Shown in pieces: positions 1 to 13,700 of a stretch of DNA of 64,000 nt. Under the pieces are notes generated by a model that saw only the letters and a list, made by a program, of their open reading frames with translations, had not been told where the DNA came from and searched no databases. Position 1 is the first letter of the stretch; every line of letters begins with the position of its first letter. The position numbers and the translations under genes were made by a program. Source of the DNA: Colius striatus (taxonomy: Eukaryota > Chordata > Aves > Coliiformes > Coliidae); NCBI RefSeq assembly GCF_028858725.1, contig NC_084769.1, forward strand, positions 2,845,001-2,909,000. Reading direction: 5' to 3'.

Positions 1-1609
1 CTTCCACAGCTGGTGATTTAAAACCAGGATGACTGGTGTAGTCAGATCATCATCAGGAAGATGGGGGACGATGTTATTTTAAGCATCACTTTATCCCCAG
101 GGCAGGTTTCCATGAAATAACATCAACTCGGGAAGTCAGTGAAGCATCAGCAGCGATGGTGGGAAACCATCAATTCACAGCTCGCTGCCACCAGCCAGTC
201 CCAGGGGTGAAGCTGGGCTGTGGGGCTGCTGCAGCTCCCTCCTCCTGCCCCCTTAGCTTCCTTCTGCCATCCTGAGAGAAGTCCAACAGCTGTCAGGCAA
301 GGTACTCATTTCTGATTCCTGACATTCCCAAACAGGCAAGATCTTGCCAGAATAGGACAGGACAGGTATGGTGCTGTGGTCAGTACTCCCATCAGATACA
401 AGGCTTTTAGGACCATATATCTGTTCTGTTACAAAGTGTCTCTTATCTGCTATAGTATAGCCTTAATTAATTGCCTACCTCTTTCATCTGCCCCTTGCTC
501 TCTAATTGATCTTTCTACATTATCCTCCCTGTGTAATTACACTGGTATTAGAGCTAAACCAGTGTGCAACGGATAGAGGCCAGATTGGACTAAACAGATT
601 TTGCCATTGTCCCAGAAACAACTGTAGTTCAGAAAGGAAGCAGTGTAAAAACTCCAGACAATACAATTACATTAGCACGTGCTGGGAAGCACAACCATCC
701 TCACTGTGGATTTGCCATGGCCCTTCCCCAAAACTACCCCTTCTTTTCCCAAGAAGCCTCCTTCCAAGCAGCTGCTGGCAGCAGGCAGCTCAGCAGGGCT
801 CCACACGCCAACACAGCGCCATCTCCACATTGACTGGTCTGCAAGGCTTTGCTGGGAGATTAAACTGACCCAGGACTGCTCTGGCACACAGACAGTAGTT
901 GCCTGTATCTAGTATTTTCCACCTAATTAGCTGGTTAAATCAGAAGACAGACAATTATGTTCCATGTGCCTCTGCTCAAATGTAAACCCTTGGATATTAA
1001 TGGCTAACCCAGCTTATATTGCCTGGATCTGATGCTACACAGGAAACATTTACCCCTCCTGTTACATTTCTATGTCTTTCCCTTCTTTGTCTTTCCCAAG
1101 TAGACTGTGAAGATGTGCTTTAATTTATGAAGATTATCCTTCCAAGTCCAAACATTGCATAACCCAACAGTAGAAGTGAGGGAACACTCACAGTGAAGTG
1201 AGATTTGAAACCGTTTCTCTGAAGTCAGATCCGTGAAGCCTGCTGAGGTGACAATCCTGTGAGAGTTTAGTTTGCTGTAGCCTCCAGAGCTTCCTGGGCT
1301 GAAGATGTGCATTTCCACCAGGACACTCCTGTTCTGAAGGTCTGAGCAGTTCTTCCCAAAGGGTACTGGACACCAAGAGGAAGGCTGGCTACCTGCAAGC
1401 ACAATGAGCCACCTCTTGGAAGGCTTCACTGTCTTGAGGATTCTGCCTCAAAGAAATCAGAGTTACTGTAATAAGGAAAAAGGAAACATTTCTGTTACTC
1501 TCTACAAAGGAGTTGGAGGTAATAGAGGAACATCTATCAGGGAAGGAAAAGGAGTCTTAAAGTCAGAGCCTCAGGAAAATCAAAAGGCTTATCAATAACT
1601 GTATCTGCA

Positions 1610-1645
1610 GGGGGGGCTACACCCCCCACCTACAGCCTGCTGTAG
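1610..1645 (+). repeat. Two adjacent small inverted repeats
   Basis: A G7 run and a C6 run separated by ctaca form one hairpin (1610-1627). It is followed by CTACAGC-ct-GCTGTAG (1630-1645), a perfect 7-bp inverted repeat. No T-run follows; significance unknown. Confidence 0.7.
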
Positions 1646-3097
1646 AGGATTAATGAAAAGGGACAGCTCTGTAAACAGAACAGGATGTTGCTGGGTGTTG
1701 TTTGGAAAGGGGAGGAAAAACCCTACAATTAAACACATACCAAAAGTCCAGTCTGTCTACAGGTTAATGGAGAGAAACCCTGTAAGAATCATCTTCTAGT
1801 ATCTGACACTTAAGGGAAAACTCTGCACATTACACAGTCCAATATGAACTGCTGGAAATAAACTACATTCAAAACCTTACCTGAATATTCCCCACTATAT
1901 AATAAAGCACAAACCACTATTCTTATTGGAGATATGAATGAGGTTCCAGTGAGGGAACTTGAACTAAGGAACGTCACCCCCTTTACACACACTTTTAAAG
2001 TGGTGACAGTAACTCAGTCCTTGTGTTACATGTCACACCCCATTGTCAGGAGAAAGCAGAACTCTCACAACACTCCTGGTCTTAAATGACAGTTTCCATG
2101 GACTACAGTACTGTACATTCATCACTCTCCTCTTCTGGCACTTGAGGCACACAATTAATTGCTTGGAATTTTTCAGGTGACTATTACAGTCCTACTTCAC
2201 AGAAAGTTCTGTCAATACCAATCCTTTAAATGATGCTCACTCAACATACAGCACACTCACCACTGCAGCCTTTGGAGCTTCTAAGGTCCTTTTCTCCACA
2301 TTTTCCCAGAATCTATTCAAAGTCAGAAACTCCAGCTAAGGAGCTTGTAAATAATTAGATAAGGATTACTACACAGCCATCTTGGAGACATTTTGGGTCC
2401 AGTTTACCACGAGAGTGATCTACTTTTGTAGTTAGAAGAGTCTTTTGCTGTCATATGCTAAGTGTACAACTTTCAATCTGCTGAAGAAATGACTTCACAA
2501 TTTCATTGAACCTCCCAAGAGTTTGGGGGATACGATGGACTAGCAAGGTGGTTTTTATATACCAAGGAGAGTAACTTTTTTTTCCTTTTCAGACTCATTT
2601 TTGCAATAACTCTACTTTCAAAAGTAAAAACATCATTCATGCTTCAGCTTCCACAGGTTGTATGTAGCCATTCCCAGACATGAACCCAGTTCTACAGAAA
2701 ACCTCAAAGATCACATCCATGTAAAGAACAATTTGCCAGAGGTCAGGGTGCAGAGAAGCGATGAACACGTGTGCATTTGAATCCTGCCATCGTGCCTCCC
2801 TCACCACAGCAGTGACACTGAGTTCCTTTGCTCTCAACAGATAACCATGTATTATCATCTCTCCTTGATGACTTCATACTGAATCGAAAATAAAACATCA
2901 GTTAAGCAAAAAATTGCCAGTTTTAGAGACCCCAGTCTGACAAGCTCCCAGTGTTTTAACTGTCAGAACCTCTAACTTACAGAACATAAGACAAAACGTG
3001 TTTAGATACAACTTAAGATTAGGAACAGTGCTTTACATAAAAAGCCAAGAGAAAAAAAAGACTGCATGACATCTAGGCAAATTGTATCTTGACTTTT

Positions 3098-3156
3098 GAG
3101 GGGCTGGACTAGACAACATCCCAAGGTCCCTTCCAACCTCAGCGATTCTATGATTT
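3098..3156 (+). mobile_element. CR1 LINE 3' tail
   Basis: Short fragment with the CR1 3' signature: ggctggactagacaacatc, then ggtcccttccaacctcagc and gattctatgatt. Only about the last 60 bases of the element remain. Confidence 0.85.
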
Positions 3157-3494
3157 CTAGGAAGTACAGAAACGTTATCCAAATTAAAGGTGGAGAACCA
3201 AACCGCAGGAAATGCCAATGATCTGCCCAAAGTAACACCTGAAGGTTCCTTAGCAGAACAAGAAACTGCCTTATCTGAACGACTCACAGGTCTCAGGCAC
3301 CAAATAGCAGCCCATCTCTCCCCTCCACATCCTGTCCAAGTGGGAAATGCTCACACAAACTGAAACTCTTTGGATAGCAGTGCACATGCTTTGGTTGAGA
3401 CCATCAAAAGCCCTCTAACAGCCTCCAAGATTCACCTTTGTGTCACACTGTGAAATAAACACATATGCCACATGTCCATGTTTTGATATGTATT

Positions 3495-3500
3495 TTTATT
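3495..3500 (-). terminator. EPC2: Distal polyadenylation signal AATAAA of EPC2
   Basis: The plus strand reads TTTATT, giving AATAAA on the EPC2 strand. Within about 60 bases downstream the minus strand is GT/T-rich (TGTGGCATATGTGTTTATTT), the usual cleavage-stimulating context. It gives a 3' UTR of about 1.2 kb. Chosen as the main site because of position and downstream context. Confidence 0.65.
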
Positions 3501-4305
3501 TCCCTGCAGTTTTCACTTATCAAGAACAAGTAACAGGGAAAGTTGTCTGAACTAGTGCATAAACAAACATTCTGAAACACCACTACACGTATCTAATTTA
3601 CAAGAACCGTATAAAAAAAGTCACTAAAACACTACACTACGAAGGTGTCCAACGCTTACAGTCAGACTTTTTCCAACCCGTTACTTGCCTTGTAGCCACA
3701 GGAAAACTCTCCAAAATTGAAAAGACAATCTTGCCACAACCCTCCCCTCCCCCCCCACCACCTGGGATGGCTCGATATCTAGACATCCAATAATTAATTA
3801 TTGCAATGATATATAATGCAATACATACCTGGTAAAATATCCTTTATGTGGTGTGTTACAGTTTTAAAGCCGGTTAAAATACGCAGTCCTCAGATAAAAC
3901 GTCATCAGTTGAAAATTTTCTCATATCTGCACAATTTTACATGTGCTAGATGCATAATTTTCCTAGTCAGTCTCTCTTTTTTTTTTCCTGTGTAATTATT
4001 TTTTATAAACTGGTATTATAAATAGAAATATACATTCAAAATATATGGAAAAGTGAGTTACTACATTAAATTTGCATGTATCGATCCATCCCTTTCCCCT
4101 GCACAGTAATAGAAAATACTATTTTGCCTTGAACTTCATATTTGACAGTGAAATGCCACTAAAGTATTTACCAAAAAGTCCATCTAGTCAAATTGTGAAA
4201 CAAAATGAACCGAGTGAAAACTTTACATTTTCTTTAGAAAAAAATTACAAGAATTTTGTTTTCTAGCTATGAATCTGGAACTTTTTTTGTAGACACAAAG
4301 TTGGA

Positions 4306-4311
4306 TTTATT
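4306..4311 (-). terminator. EPC2: Possible proximal polyadenylation signal AATAAA of EPC2
   Basis: A second AATAAA on the minus strand (TTTATT on plus), about 385 bases after the stop codon. Use of this site would give a short 3' UTR. The downstream sequence is T-rich (AAAAAAAGTTCCAGATTCAT is the immediate minus-strand context), so GT-rich support is weaker than at the distal site. Confidence 0.35.
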
Positions 4312-4692
4312 TGTACAAGATACAAAATGTAAACATGGCAAAATAAATAGTTAAAACAAGTGATGCAGGATCCCATTTCATGCTCATGATCCCATTAAAG
4401 AATTATTTTTTTTTAATCCATTCAGTTGCAAATTCAAGTGCAAAAGCATGATGATGAATATCTACTATTCAAGTAACAGAAATAATATTGATGATACAAA
4501 TAAAACTATTTTACAAGGTAGTGATTTTCCCAATTGTACAAAATTTACATTATATATCGACTTCATACACGATATAATGACAGTCCATTTAGGTCCATGT
4601 GAGTTCTCTGTGAACCACAGAGTGCTGTGTTTTGCATTCGGTTGGAATAGGAAGGACTACACCACTAGCACAGGCTGACACCTGCTCTGAGG

Positions 4693-4765
4693 TTATGTCA
4701 CTTCCATGGCCACTGTTGTCTCTGCTATGCCGTTCAAACCCAGTCGTTCTGGTTCGTGGTTCTCT
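4693..4765 (-). CDS. EPC2: EPC2 coding exon 14 and stop codon (residues 784-807)
   Basis: The acceptor CTTTTGTTGCAG is followed by AGAGAACCAC. The exon encodes ENHEPERLGLNGIAETTVAM and EVT, then stops with TAA at 4695-4693. The VAMEVT terminus is shared by EPC1 and EPC2, so the C-terminus is complete. The 3' UTR continues in the same exon. Confidence 0.97.
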
Positions 4766-7700
4766 CTGCAACAAAAGGAGAAGTTAAAGAGTTATGAGCA
4801 CAACAGGAGCAGCTTCTTAGGCAGTTTTAACACTTTTTTACACATGCAATGCATTTTTACACAGCTGAATCAGGGAGAAATACATACTCTAGAAACACAT
4901 TACTTACAACTCGTTATTGGCAGCTAAGAACTGCTTTTACTCCACTACTGGTGCAGACCCTTCTACACAATTACTGCACTTAACTATAAATTATCAGCCT
5001 AAATTATGGCTAAGAGTAAGAAAAAGTCTCCTGAAATAGCAAAATCAAGATATAGCATAATGACTATCAGTTACTCTGTTAGTGGGCAAAGCATTGTTCT
5101 CACCTCACCCTGATGCAGCTTTACCACTAGCACAAGAAATCTTAACAATTTTTCTCATTTATTATCATTCTCTGTACAGAAGCCAAGAACTACTCAGCTC
5201 AGGTGATACTTTTCAAGGCATTTCCTGTCATGACTCAAAATACCCTTCTGACTTAAGGGAAACAAGAACTAAATGCATTAAGGACATAAAGTATGCTTTA
5301 AGGCATGATTACTCATTTTAAAACACCCTTTTATCAGTCTATGCAGTGACTACATGTGCAACTTTCCATCTCAAAAAGCTCTTTTTAGCCTCTCCAGAAG
5401 CATTACAAAATCAGTAAGGCACATTTGCTCATTTTTACATATTAAAATATGGTCTGTATTTATGTATTTTCTAATTAATAAACAAATGTGACTGTTCAAA
5501 TATCACACAATCCAGCAGAGATCCAAAACAAAATCCAAACATTGTCATTTGCAGAAAGCTCATCCAACTGCAAACCCCTGCCACTCCTCTGAAACGCCCT
5601 CCAGGTATCCTCAGATAATAGTGCTGCCCTTCAGTGAGAAGAAACACCTGTCTCTATACATTACTGCAGGTTGGCACGTGTCTGCTTTATATTTTACATA
5701 AATATTTAACACACAGATCCACATGTATCTATAGAACAGGTGTGTGCCAGACAGGATCTTACGATATGGGCACACAAAGTTATGAAAGGAACAATGGAGA
5801 GCTTGATGGGATCTACCTTACAGTGCTGTGTGAGAAGGGACAAAGGAAAATGGTTACAACGAAGCCACTTTAAATACAATCACAGAATGGTCTGGGTTGG
5901 AAGGGACCTTAAAGGTCATCTAGTTCTAAGTCCTCTGCCACAGGCAGGACATCTTCAGCTAGCTCAGCTTGCTCAAAGCCCCGACCCGACAATGGAAGCT
6001 TATCAAACTACCAGTGCCTAAAATCACTGCAAAGTATTAACCTGCAATGTGGTTTGTCACAACCAGGCTGAAGATGCCAGCAGTTGGATGTCTGTCAGGT
6101 TGAAGCCATACTGAGAAGTCTTTTAAGAGGTGGAAACTCTACTGAATGCCCTCCAGATACATTTATATAGCACAATCAGAACTGCTCCGGCTTGTGACAC
6201 TTACCTTGCTATACTGCTGATGGCACTGCTAGGAGTTACCTTTGGCACTCTGTCCATACTGGCAGCAACTGTGGCAAGTTTTAAGGCTGTTGGCGATGGT
6301 GCTGAAGTCCGTGTATTGATATGCACATTGACTGGAGAAACAACACTGACGTTGTTGAGGTGCACCGCGTTCGTCAGGCAAGAATTGTTCATGGGAAGCG
6401 TCTGAGGGCTGCTTGTGCACAAGGCTGGGATTAAGTGGTTTGTGGTGGTGTGGCCAACTGTCCTTACAAGCTGTACAGTTGAAATCCCTGGGCTGGATGA
6501 TAAAGCCATGTTGGTGGAATACAAAGTTCTAGAGGTTCCTGGTACAAAACAACAGATGTTGGTAATTAATAACGTGCCGTTCTTCAGATTCAAAGCCAAA
6601 GATTAAGCTCAAGAGCAATGGTTTCCAAGATTAAAGTATGCCTGCCACTGGAATTGGGCAAAACCATTTTTTAAAGACTGACAACATTTAAGACTTTAGA
6701 AATATTTCTAGTTAACAATAGAAATATCATCGAATCACAGAATGGTGGGGTTGGAAGGCACCTTTAGAGACCATCCAGTCCAACCCCCCTGCCAAAGCAG
6801 GTCTCACCTAGATCAGGTCACACTGGAATGGGTTTTGAAGACCTCCAGAGAAGGAGGCTCCACACCCTCCCTGGGCAGTGAGAGAAGTTACTGTATGATA
6901 AAGAACTTCTGTATTTCTGAACTTTGCACACCTCATTTTAGCTGCCTTTTAAAGGGGCACCATTGCCCATAAAAGCAAACTGAACGGGGAACATGTTAAC
7001 CATGCAAGCCCAGAGATCCACCGTGAGGCCAAAGTCTGATGCTCTGAATCACCTCCCTACCTCCTAACTTCTTCTGGCAATATGAGGCTCTGGGGACCAG
7101 TCCCCTCAAGGCAGTGAAACTAAGGGACTGAGTGAAGTAGAAAACTCCTTTCAGATTTCACTGCAGTGCTCTGTTGGCACTCCCAAGTTGTGAGGAACTT
7201 CAGGCTTCACAGGGTATATTCAAACTAGAGATTCCCAAGTTTCACCTCTATCCTAGCTTTTCACTGTTCTGATTTTCATCACAGTGGAACTAGATACATT
7301 TTCCCCTAGTTATATTCCTGAATAAAATCTGCTTTCAGCTAACATTTCCTCATTTACAAGTTTTCCTGGCCTAAGTAGGAATAGCTACACCACTGCCACT
7401 TAGGGCTTCAGAACAGTAACAGAAGTCTGATTTTATATGCATCATATCTACAGAGGTTCTCCTCCACTGTAAAGCTGTGTATCTATCAGCATGGCACACT
7501 AAGATGTGTTTGATCTTACACTCCTCAAAACATTATCTTCTCAGATCTAACCTTAGAGAATTATATAAAGATATCCTTCTTTCCTGGAACTGTTCCAGCA
7601 TATTGATTTTGTTCAGTTTTGTTTTTTCTCCCTCTATTCATTTCATATTATCATTAACCCAGCCTAGCAGAAGGTCTATAAAACTAATCACATCATTAGC

Positions 7701-10700
7701 TGTTAAAACAACAAATTACTCTAAAAGCCTTTTATTTGCTACAGCTGTCAAAAGGCAAGTAACATTTCTCTCTTGGCAACGTGGCTACTGCACCAGCATG
7801 ACTGGCACTGCTGCCTTGTGCTAACGGAGGCTCAGACAGAGGGCTTTGGGGAGGCAGTGACTACAAGTGTCTACACTTTTGCCTGCATTTGGGAAGCAAA
7901 ATCTGAAACTTACAGTAATAGCAACTGACTTGCCAGAGGTGGTTGGTTAGTATGTTCTTGCCTGAATACAAATAGATGATGACCAAATTGTGTAGAGACT
8001 TTTCCACTTCCCTCTCCAAGTACTTGCAGTTTTAAGCAATTGATTTCTCCATTACACATTCACACTGGTTTTAAATGCTGTCACTTACACTTTTGATCGT
8101 AACAGATCATTAGAAGATAAAAGTCTACAGCAGAAAACAGAAACAATGCTTTTCCAATGTAAAAGAGCATTTGATGCTTTCAGTAACCTACAAGCCATCG
8201 CACAGAAGTGGCTTAAAGACCAATATTTAAAGCTACCACAATTAGGGTCTTTTTTGGTCTAAAAATCAGCAATAAAATCAGCTGACATGCTCAGTTCCCC
8301 CTAGACCATGAGTTTTAAGAGATGATCACCTGAAGGCTGGACAACACCATTAATATTGTTGTGGCTGGTGCTCTGTTCCTTCGTTCCCTCACTGCGACCA
8401 GGGGCAGGGGCACTGACCACTGCAGATGCAGCAAAGTGGGCACTGGCTGAATCGAGTGTTTTTGACATACAGTCAGAGGTGCTGGAGCCCTGTGGGAATG
8501 AAAACAAAAACATACAGGTTTAGAATCATCCAAGTACAAAGTGAAATGGATTGTTACAATGCACAATTACCAGCAAATAAACACACATGTCATCTAAATG
8601 TAACATAATGCACTGTAACATTTCACATGTCTGATGACAAGTTGCAAGTTTATGTCCAAAGGAGCACTGAGTAAACCCTTCTCAATTCAGTCACTCAATG
8701 GGGTAAATGCAGTTTTCAGCACAACAGATTACTTTCATCATGGAGAAAAGAAGGCTCTAGTGAGACCTTAGAGCAGCCTCCCTAAAGGGGCCTACAGGAA
8801 ACGTGGGGATGACTCCTTAAAGTCATCTTTAAGCGACAGGATGAAGGGTAATGGCTTTTGAACTGAAAGAGGATAGGTTTAGATAAGACCTTAGGAAGAA
8901 TTTCTTTTCTGAGGGTGGTGAGGCCCTGGGACAGGCTGCCCAGAGAGGCTCTGGCTGCCTCATCCCTGGAAGGGTTCAAGAGCATGTTAGATGGGGCCTG
9001 GAGCAACCTGGGCTGGTGGAAGGTGTCCTTGCCTGTGGCAGGGGGTTGGAATGAGACGAGTTTTAACGTCCCTTCCAACCCAAATCATTTAATCAGTCTA
9101 TGTGTTTAAGGAGCTTCCTCTAAGAAAATTACTATGTCTTAAGCTTCCTTCTCTCTTCTGTCTCCAGGTAGCAAATATACTGCAAGTCTACAGAACTTTC
9201 AGTATTTATGGTACATTCATTCTCAGGGAGTAAAATTTGTACCACAGCATAACTGCCCACTGCACTCTGGAAGTACGAATCCTGGGTGAGCCCAGTAAGT
9301 ACTGGAAAGACACCTTCAACTGGTGGTAGGTATCATTCTGCAATTTCAATTTATATTAACTAAGAAAATGACTTTGCATGGACATTCAGAGCATCTGAAA
9401 AACCCAAAATTCATTCCTTCTGTTTAAATAATCTGCTATGGTGGCATTACACTTAAGAGAAAAATGTAACCAGTAACTGCTAATAGAGAATTCCTGATTA
9501 ATCAAAGCAGAAAATATGGAGGGGAAGGGATAAACAGCACTGGCAATTAGATATAATATGCTCAAAGTAAGATAAGTTTTCCTAGTCACAGACAACAGCT
9601 TTTGTATTTTCTTGTTAAGAAGTCAGCAGAAAACTAAGCTTCAAAGAAAAACATATATTCTTCTCTTGCATGGCACTACAGAGGAAAAATAGGATTCTTC
9701 TAGAAGATGGAAGCAGTAACAATGAGGATGGGGAGGGGGAAGGAAGCAAATTAAGTTTGTGAAACTATGGTTTTCCTCTTAGAAGCTACCAATTTTTAGT
9801 ACTCACTGAACATCTGCTCATAACAGATTATATTACCTCATAAAGTAGTTTTAATAAAGAAGTCTCCTTGGACCACTTATGCAAGAAGGATAAAACCAGT
9901 GGAAACAATATGGCTTGAGAGAGCCCTGGCTATTTCTACACTGACTGACTCTGTATTTTAATGTGTTAGCTGTTGACAAAGCCTCTCACTCAGCCTTTAA
10001 GATGTGGCCATAGTATATGACTTAAAAAAAATCCCAACCAAACAATAGGTTTTGATGTTGAAACTGAAAATACTACCTGATTCCAAAGAGAAAACAGAGA
10101 GCAAGGGATTTGTATTGGCTACAGCATGAGTTGCCTTCTGGGTGCTCTACAGCAAACTGGAAAAGCATCTTGCCTGAAAGCATTCCACATTCATTCCAAA
10201 ATGTAACATACTTACTGAGGAGTTGGATTTAGCTCATAAAGGCAATGAAAAACCCAGTAAGCAAACAGGAATTAATCAGCATATGATGACACTGAAGGTG
10301 CATTACCTGTGCTTTCGGATGTGTCTGTTGTGAGGAATGCTGAGATTGCTGTTTCTGCTGAAGCTGAGCAAGTTGTTGCCTCTGCATTTGAACTAACTGC
10401 TGTTGATGTGTCTGAAATTGTTCTTCTGTAATACCCCCTGTTACTACAGAAAAGAAAGTGAAGCCAGGGTTAAACAGGCCTGCACAAAACAAATACATCT
10501 CAAATGCAAGAGCCCATCCACGCTGGATAACAAGGGCTTGAAGACAACATATATCATGTTAGATGCTTGCAAAGATCTCCTTAACACAAGAATATGTGAA
10601 GAGGTCAGGCTAAATCTGTTTGTTATGCTCTTTTAGCATTAGATCAATTTATAACAAAGAATTCACAGATTTCACTGCTTTTAAGTGGTTTTTCTCTTTG

Positions 10701-13700
10701 GTGGCTTTCTCTCCAGTAGATTTTAGCAAAAGCTTAAAGAAATTAACTTTGTCAAAACAAGCACATCCTACAAATCACAGCTGAGGAAGAAGCACACTGG
10801 GCTGAGTTAGAAATCTTCTTTCCCAGGGAACACTGGGCATCTATTACTGTACAACTTCTCTTCCTACAGTCCCTTTTTATTTCTTGCTCCAACACCAGAA
10901 TGGACTTTGTGATGGAAGTTTAAGCCTGGCATTTGAAAACACTTATTTCAACAGCACAACCAGAATTCATGTATTTAAAGTCTGTATAGTTTTATACCAG
11001 CCCTCAACTGAAAGCATTATAAATTAATATACAATGACAAAGCTCATCTCCAGGTCTAAAACTTAGTAAATACTTGCAAGTATCACAAAGCTCTGTTTAT
11101 TTAGCTAATCCAGTTTGACCTTCCTATTTCACACCTCCTCTTTCCTGAAGGAAATGCTTGTTTCACTTCAACAGGATTTTCTCTGCTGATTAATTTCTGG
11201 TTTGGTTTTGCTTAAGAATGATCTAATAAGTTTGTTTATTAATGAGAACCAGGTTAATGTTACCCCAGCAGTATCATACTCGTGACAACTGAAGGGAAGG
11301 GTGAGGGGGAAAAGCTGTTCTCCATATCCTACCCACAAACAACTGCACACTTGCTACACTGAAAACACTGTTCAGTGTTTTACATAAAAACCTGGAGTTT
11401 TGTGCAGCTGATGTTAACCTGAGAGCTAAGTTCTCCTAGGAGGAAGTAAAAACATAATTCACTCACAAAGATTCCCATTAACTACGCTTCAGCAGCTTAT
11501 TTTGAATTCTATTTCACAAAGACTGAAGCCATCCCTCTCAAACACCTGAACTCTGCAGGAGAAGCATCTCATTGAGAGACACCAGGCTACCATGGGTAAC
11601 ATTACAACATGAAGTGATTCACCTTTCAGGGTCTGGCTCTTTCATTTACTAGTCAGAATACTCATGGTTGTCATACAACTCCATCCTGAATAAATATCAC
11701 AATTACTGCTGAGACTGTTCAGAAACTAGTACTGAACCTTCTCTACTGTTACACTGTTACAGGAGGTTTCAACCATGTCAGGAGGACATACAGAAATCCA
11801 ATGACTTACACAATCACTCCTAGTAGATTCTAGGGATAATTTTCAACATACTCTAAAATCAAATTCCTTTGTATTTAGCTTTACTTTGTTCCTCTTGAAG
11901 ACCTTTACCTATACCTACAAGCACTTCCCTCAAAGTTCTGTCAGCTAAACCTGCTAAGCCCCTTCACAACGGTCTCCCAAAACGTGCAGCACTACTAAAG
12001 GGAACAGAGCCAAGAACATTAGGGGATATTACATATGTATTTCTATTCTTAAGTTCTGAGGTAACAAAGTCCAGAACATACCTTCTGTTTTACAAAAAAA
12101 GTTGTTCTAGAACAAGCCCATATGGCACAAAGAAACACCTAAATTGCATGTAGCTCTAATTATTAGCTGTCTGCAGTACAGGGGAACTCATTTAGACTCA
12201 AAGTTACTCTCTTCTGTGGACTGTAAAGACACAATATAGAAAGCAGCCTCTGCATCAGAGGATCACCTAATTCAGCCTATGTATCAAGTCTATGTTTTCA
12301 ATCTCCCTTCCCTTCCAGTTTGACACACAAAGTCCTGAAACACTCTCTTACAAGGTACAGGGAAGACCACCACAGTACTGCAACAATGGCTCTCTTTGCC
12401 CTTACATGTTTGTATTCCACTCAGCTGACTAATGATCACCAGGTATTTATTCAGTGGGCAGGCTGAACTCAGCTGTTAGCCTTGTTCTAAAACACCAGAT
12501 GTTCATTAGCACATTTAATATCATTTGCTTCTGCCAAATCAAACAACTGAAGGGTCCTAGAGAAAAAGAAAAAAACACAAACCTCTATGATGTCCCAAGG
12601 TGGCCTTTAAGGTCATAATTGAGTGCAAGACTTGTATAAAAGGTTCAATTTAACAGAATTTTAGCTTCCACTGCTGAGTACCAGGATTCTGTATTTTACC
12701 ATAGCCTGACTATACTGCAATACTACACAGAACAGGGTAAAAAGTCAATGTGAAACTAAGTCTTCCAGGCTCCTCTCCTCTTTGACAGCTTTGGCTTGGA
12801 TTAGTATGTCACTCCTCTCAGCATCTGAAGGCTTTAATCAAAGATCATCTTTGAGGCTGCCCTAAAACTGGTATTTCATTAACTACTTGTACAGGGTACT
12901 TAATTCTGGAAGAAAAATCCCCCTAAAATATAAAATCTTGTTCCATAAGCAAAATTCTACAACTGAGAATGCCATCACCTGCAGTTGCCTTCTGTTTCTA
13001 GGGACATGGGAACTAAACAGACAACTACCTGAGCAGGTCATTGGAACCAGCAGCTGAAGCAGACTGCAAGCCAAAACGTATCACTGACTGTACAAGCTGC
13101 TGTAGATTTTGCCTAAAGCCTACTTGCTTTAGTCCTCAAAATCAGCTGAGCTGCACTCTAGGAATTCAGCAAGTAGGTTAAGTATTACTTAACTGTCCTA
13201 AGTAGTACCATCTATAAAGTCCTAATAACTCCCCTCCTCCAGCACCTCTCCTGATGACCGGCTCTATCTTCAGGTCATCAGTTTCTCTCATTTTAGATTC
13301 AACAGAGAATTCTTCTGGAGGCATCTCTGGCAAAGAGACCAGCTTACTTCTCCAGACAGTGTGCAAGCCTATGAGAACTTTCCATAACTGATCAAAGGGT
13401 ACAGACTGTTTCAGTGATCTTGCCTCTAAGTTCCTCAAATTCAATTCTCCCATTTGCATTTCTCATCACATGAGCAAGGGTAATTTAGCTTGAAACAGTG
13501 CACTTGAAAGTGCCTAATCAGTGCATGAAGAAAGAAAAGACTAGTCCCATGTTTTTAAAGTGTCTTTCTGTTTGTACAATGCCTAGTATTTGTGGAAATA
13601 CCATAGTAAGAGTTACTTCATTAATATAAGAGAAAAATATCATACAGAGGTCGCTTGAAATATTCTTGTGCACCGAAACTCAAAGCAAGCAGCTCCAAGT

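Larger units (their letters stand above)
1..3474. other. Intergenic DNA downstream of EPC2
   Basis: No gene could be supported. The short open frames here lack splice context or recognisable protein sequence. It holds one CR1 tail (3098-3156) and a pair of small inverted repeats at 1610-1645. Confidence 0.75.
3475..4692 (-). other. EPC2: EPC2 3' UTR (about 1.2 kb)
   Basis: AT-rich sequence directly after the EPC2 stop codon, with no splice site and no competing ORF of merit. On the minus strand it holds AU-rich element-like text (ATTTATTTT near 4336-4345) and long T and A runs. The end is placed about 20 bases past the AATAAA at 3495-3500. The boundary is inferred without transcript data. 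Confidence 0.75.

Noticed and set aside
1..3474. Possible first exon of KIF5C, expected downstream from mammalian gene order
   Set aside because: No CpG island or kinesin motor N-terminal sequence is present on the minus strand.
4446..4500. C/D snoRNA-like text (tgatgat and tgatgatac) in the EPC2 3' UTR
   Set aside because: No matching D box with a flanking terminal stem; it is AT-rich UTR sequence.
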